Assembly (NCBI GenBank): GCA_017861095.1
Contig: JAGFXI010000128.1
Coordinates: 1 to 7,881, forward strand
Source: Deltaproteobacteria bacterium
GTDB taxonomy: Bacteria > Desulfobacterota > Syntrophobacteria > BM002
Length of the DNA: 7,881 nt
Direction: 5' to 3'
Positions 5,995 to 7,881 of this stretch are shown piece by piece. The notes below the pieces were generated by a model. It did not search any database and had not been told where the DNA came from. It worked only from the letters and a program-made list of their open reading frames with translations. Position 1 is the stretch's first letter, and the number at the start of each line of letters is the position of its first letter. Position numbers and translations under genes: made by a program.

Positions 5995-7164
5995 ATGGAT
6001 TTTTCCTTATCCCGCAACCTGGCTCATGATCTCGAGGGATTCGAGGCCTTCCTGAACAACCACCTCGTCCCGAATGTCTCTTCTTGGAACCGTGAGAGAG
6101 AGGTGCCCCGGGGGTTTTTCGAGGAACTGGGAAGATCCGCCTGGCTCCAGTACTGCTTCCCGGCGGAGCGTGACGGCCAGGGGGCCCTGAAACAAGGGCT
6201 CCTCTTCGAGCGTCTGGCCCGCACGTCACCGGGCGTGGCGGTGGCCGTCCTGGTCCATGTCTCCCTGGGCCTGAACGCCCTCGTCCTTTTTGGCTCCGAG
6301 GCGCAGAAGGAGCGGTTTCTTCCGCAGGGTCTGGCGGGAAAAACCTTGATGTGCACCGCAAGCACGGAGCACACCGGGGGAAGCGACGTCGCCGGGATTG
6401 CGGCCCGGGCGGAGAAGGTGGCGGAGGGCTGGGTGCTTAACGGAACCAAGGCCTACGTGACCAACGGCGCACTCAGCGACCTCGCGGTGGTCAGTGCGGT
6501 CACGGACCCCGATGCCTCGCGGACCAAGAGGCTTTCTCTCTTTCTCGTGGACCTAAACTCTCCCGGGGTCTCAAGGACAAAACTTGGCAAGCAGGTCTGG
6601 ATCCCCTCAGACCTCACCCGGCTCCAGTTCACCAACGTGCACATTCCCGAGGCGAACCTCCTCGGAGCAAGGGGACGAGGGCTCCAGCAGATCCTCGAGA
6701 TCTTCACTCACAGCAGGATCTCCATCGCCGCCCTGACTCTGGGCACGGCGACGGGCGCCTTCTCGCTCGCTCTGGAGCATGCGAGACGGCGCACCCTTTT
6801 CGGCACCAAGGTGGTCGACTTTCAGGCGAAATCCTTCGAGATTGCGGACCTGCACGCAAAGATCGAGGCGGCGGCCCTCGTGGTCTGGAAGGCCTGCTGG
6901 CTCAAGGATCAGGGCAGGGAGTTTCGCCGGGTGGCCTCGACGGCCAAGTACGTGACGGTGACCATAGCGCGGGAGGTCGGCACCTGGGCGGCCGACATCT
7001 TCGGCGCTTCCTCCGTCATGCTGGAGCACCCGGTCCACAAGTTCCCCATGGACGCATGGGCGGCCTCCCTAGGGGAGGGGACGCAGGACGTGCAAAAACT
7101 GGTGATCTTCCGGGAGATCATGAAGGACGGTAAGGCTTTGCCGACGGGGTGGGAGCTGGATTGA
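5995..7164 (+). CDS. Acyl-CoA dehydrogenase
   Basis: A 389-residue flavoprotein of the acyl-CoA dehydrogenase family (usual length about 380), which oxidises an acyl-CoA to the 2,3-enoyl-CoA and hands electrons to electron-transfer flavoprotein. Domains in order: N-terminal helical part (to about 115); the middle beta part beginning CTASTEHTGGSD from C120, matching the (L/T)-x-E-x-x-x-GSD signature; then the C-terminal helical part with HARRRTLFGTKVVDFQ (about 263-278). The family catalytic base position is filled: GEGTQDVQK matches the YEGT-x-x-x-Q motif, with E361 as the likely base. The usual tyrosine before it is glycine, which may bear on the substrate. No ETF, thiolase or CoA-ligase gene is adjacent, so the substrate (fatty, branched, aromatic or alicyclic acyl-CoA) is not known. 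It is separated from its neighbours and probably has its own promoter. Confidence 0.92.
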   Translation: MDFSLSRNLAHDLEGFEAFLNNHLVPNVSSWNREREVPRGFFEELGRSAWLQYCFPAERDGQGALKQGLLFERLARTSPGVAVAVLVHVSLGLNALVLFGSEAQKERFLPQGLAGKTLMCTASTEHTGGSDVAGIAARAEKVAEGWVLNGTKAYVTNGALSDLAVVSAVTDPDASRTKRLSLFLVDLNSPGVSRTKLGKQVWIPSDLTRLQFTNVHIPEANLLGARGRGLQQILEIFTHSRISIAALTLGTATGAFSLALEHARRRTLFGTKVVDFQAKSFEIADLHAKIEAAALVVWKACWLKDQGREFRRVASTAKYVTVTIAREVGTWAADIFGASSVMLEHPVHKFPMDAWAASLGEGTQDVQKLVIFREIMKDGKALPTGWELD

Positions 7165-7264
7165 GGGTTTGTGGCCTCTCGGCGCCGCCATCGCCCCTCG
7201 CAAGTACCTTGCCGGGGCCCCGCGTTTGCCCGCACCTGCGGTATCCCCGTGAGAACAGCCTTTT

Positions 7265-7301
7265 GCCAGCCCGCATCACGCACGAACCACCTGCTGCGAC
7301 C
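7265..7301 (+). repeat. Dispersed direct repeat, copy B
   Basis: The partner of 3705-3741, with 32 of 37 bases identical and no gaps, in the same orientation. It lies about 100 bases after the acyl-CoA dehydrogenase stop codon. The spread of mismatches suggests a family of diverged intergenic repeats rather than a recent duplication. Confidence 0.7.
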
Positions 7302-7358
7302 GCGGATCTGGCCGTCCTTCCGGGTGTCCTCGGGTCTCGCTTGTCCCGCCTGTCCCGA

Positions 7359-7386
7359 GCTTGTCACGGGGAGCTTGTCGCGGGGA
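7359..7386 (+). repeat. Tandem repeat, two 14-base units
   Basis: GCTTGTCACGGGGA is followed directly by GCTTGTCGCGGGGA, differing at one base. A partial further unit, GCTTGTCCCG, lies just upstream near 7339-7348. Confidence 0.75.
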
Positions 7387-7388
7387 AC

Positions 7389-7508
7389 CTAGCCTTCTAC
7401 TGACAAGTACGCCTCGGGTCCAGTCCCGCGGTACCGCGGGATGGTGTTGCCCGGTGGCACGACCACCTCCACGATCTCGCAACGGCGGTGCGTGCATAAT
7501 GCGCCTAA
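7389..7508 (-). pseudogene. Possible protein remnant, about 39 codons
   Basis: Between TAG 7509-7511 and TAG 7389-7391 the minus strand reads a protein-like stretch including CEIVEVVVPPGNTIPRYRG and GPEAYLSVEG, with mostly G or C in third positions. There is no ATG; an in-frame GTG at 7470-7472 is possible. It may be the end of a decayed gene. An open stretch of this length is also common by chance in GC-rich DNA, and I do not recognise the family. Confidence 0.2.
7424..7441. repeat. 18-base perfect palindrome
   Basis: TCCCGCGGTACCGCGGGA reads the same on both strands. It has no unpaired loop bases and no following T tract, so it is not a standard terminator. It could be a binding site for a dimeric protein or a cruciform-forming element. 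Confidence 0.75.
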
Positions 7509-7639
7509 CTAACCGCTCATTTGATTGCTGAGATCTTGATGCTGACCACCGAACCTGCCAAATCCTCAGCCTGTTCCTGGATCAGGTCTTGTCAAGGTCT
7601 TCTTGATCTGCAAAAGGAGGCCAAGGCGGAACGACCGTT

Positions 7640-7670
7640 CGGGGTGACCCTTTTCATTCCCCTCACCCCG
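7640..7670. repeat. 8-base inverted repeat with 15-base loop
   Basis: CGGGGTGA (7640-7647) and TCACCCCG (7663-7670) are exact reverse complements, with the pyrimidine-rich sequence CCCTTTTCATTCCCC between them. It could be a hairpin in a transcript, but no T tract follows and no gene end is near. Confidence 0.5.
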
Positions 7671-7833
7671 GCATCCTGCTTCCCTCGGTCAGGTTCCCCC
7701 AATGTGCCGCAGTACATTGTCCCATCAAAATTCAAATGTAGAGCTCAGGTGGGGATTCCAGGGCATAAATCACTTTCTATTCCTATGCAATCAGATAATA
7801 AAACTAGTAATATTCTCTTAGGATGAAATCCAC

Positions 7834-7862
7834 TTGACCCCTGACCTTCTATCTTCTATATT
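7834..7862 (+). promoter_or_regulatory. Sigma-70 type promoter at right edge
   Basis: TTGACC (7834-7839) and TATATT (7857-7862) are separated by exactly 17 bases, and each box matches the consensus at five of six positions. It lies in the AT-rich end of the window. Transcription would start near 7869 and run out of the window to the right, so the gene or RNA it serves cannot be seen. Confidence 0.55.
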
Positions 7863-7881
7863 CCTATCCGACAATATAACA

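Larger units (their letters stand above)
7165..7881. other. 717-base region with no convincing gene, repeat-rich
   Basis: The left half is GC-rich and holds several structured elements: the palindrome CGGGGCCCCG at 7213-7222, repeat copy B, a tandem repeat and an 18-base palindrome. From about 7700 the base composition turns AT-rich and ends with a good promoter. A 101-codon plus-strand frame (7521-7826) is open but crosses the composition change, is rich in serine and proline and resembles no protein I know. A short protein-like stretch is noted on the minus strand at 7389-7508. Confidence 0.6.

Noticed and set aside
7493..7515. GCATAATGCGCCTAACTAACC, resembling half of an integron attC site
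   Set aside because: No matching GTTAGGC partner arm or integrase gene is present in the window.
7589..7612. GATCAGG...TCTTGATC as a hairpin
   Set aside because: Only five consecutive good pairs plus a G-T pair; too weak to claim.
7521..7826. 101-codon plus-strand frame near the right end
   Set aside because: It crosses the GC to AT change, is rich in proline and serine with no recognisable motif, and has no ribosome binding site.

Overview
The window looks like a chromosomal piece from a GC-rich anaerobic bacterium. The gene content (phosphate acyltransferase and butyrate kinase genes, a radical SAM/SPASM protein, a QueG-related Fe-S protein, a TatC-like protein and an acyl-CoA dehydrogenase) would suit a syntrophic or sulfate-reducing lineage of the Desulfobacterota type. 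That placement is an inference; there is no rRNA or other marker in the window to fix it. The last 200 bases are clearly more AT-rich than the rest.

Left block, plus strand (2-2680): two adjacent phosphate acyltransferase (Ptb/Pta superfamily) genes, the first cut by the window edge, followed with an 8-base overlap by a butyrate kinase gene. This is the layout of an acyl-CoA to acyl-phosphate to acid plus ATP module. Two things are odd. The two acyltransferases have each lost different conserved motifs, so they look like complementary halves of one active protein. The kinase is broken by an internal deletion of about 60 codons with a frame change, at a GC-rich palindrome.

Middle block: a minus-strand radical SAM protein with a short SPASM-like C-terminus (2736-3695) converges on the kinase. 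It is separated from the next plus-strand gene by about 330 bases that hold one copy of a dispersed repeat and a candidate promoter with an inverted repeat. Then come a short QueG-related iron-sulfur protein (4025-4855) and a TatC-like six-helix membrane protein (4945-5712) in which both glutamates known to read the twin-arginine signal are serine.

Right block: an acyl-CoA dehydrogenase (5995-7164) with, on the opposite strand just ahead of it, a possible 44-residue membrane protein (5791-5925). The final 717 bases hold no convincing gene. They contain the second copy of the dispersed repeat, a tandem repeat, an 18-base perfect palindrome, an inverted repeat and, at the very right edge, a good sigma-70 type promoter pointing out of the window.

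The acyltransferase/kinase genes and the dehydrogenase could serve the same acyl-CoA metabolism, but they are separated by unrelated genes and no shared regulation is visible. I do not see a clear multi-gene defence, mobile or biosynthetic system; the best leads are the paired acyltransferases and the altered TatC.
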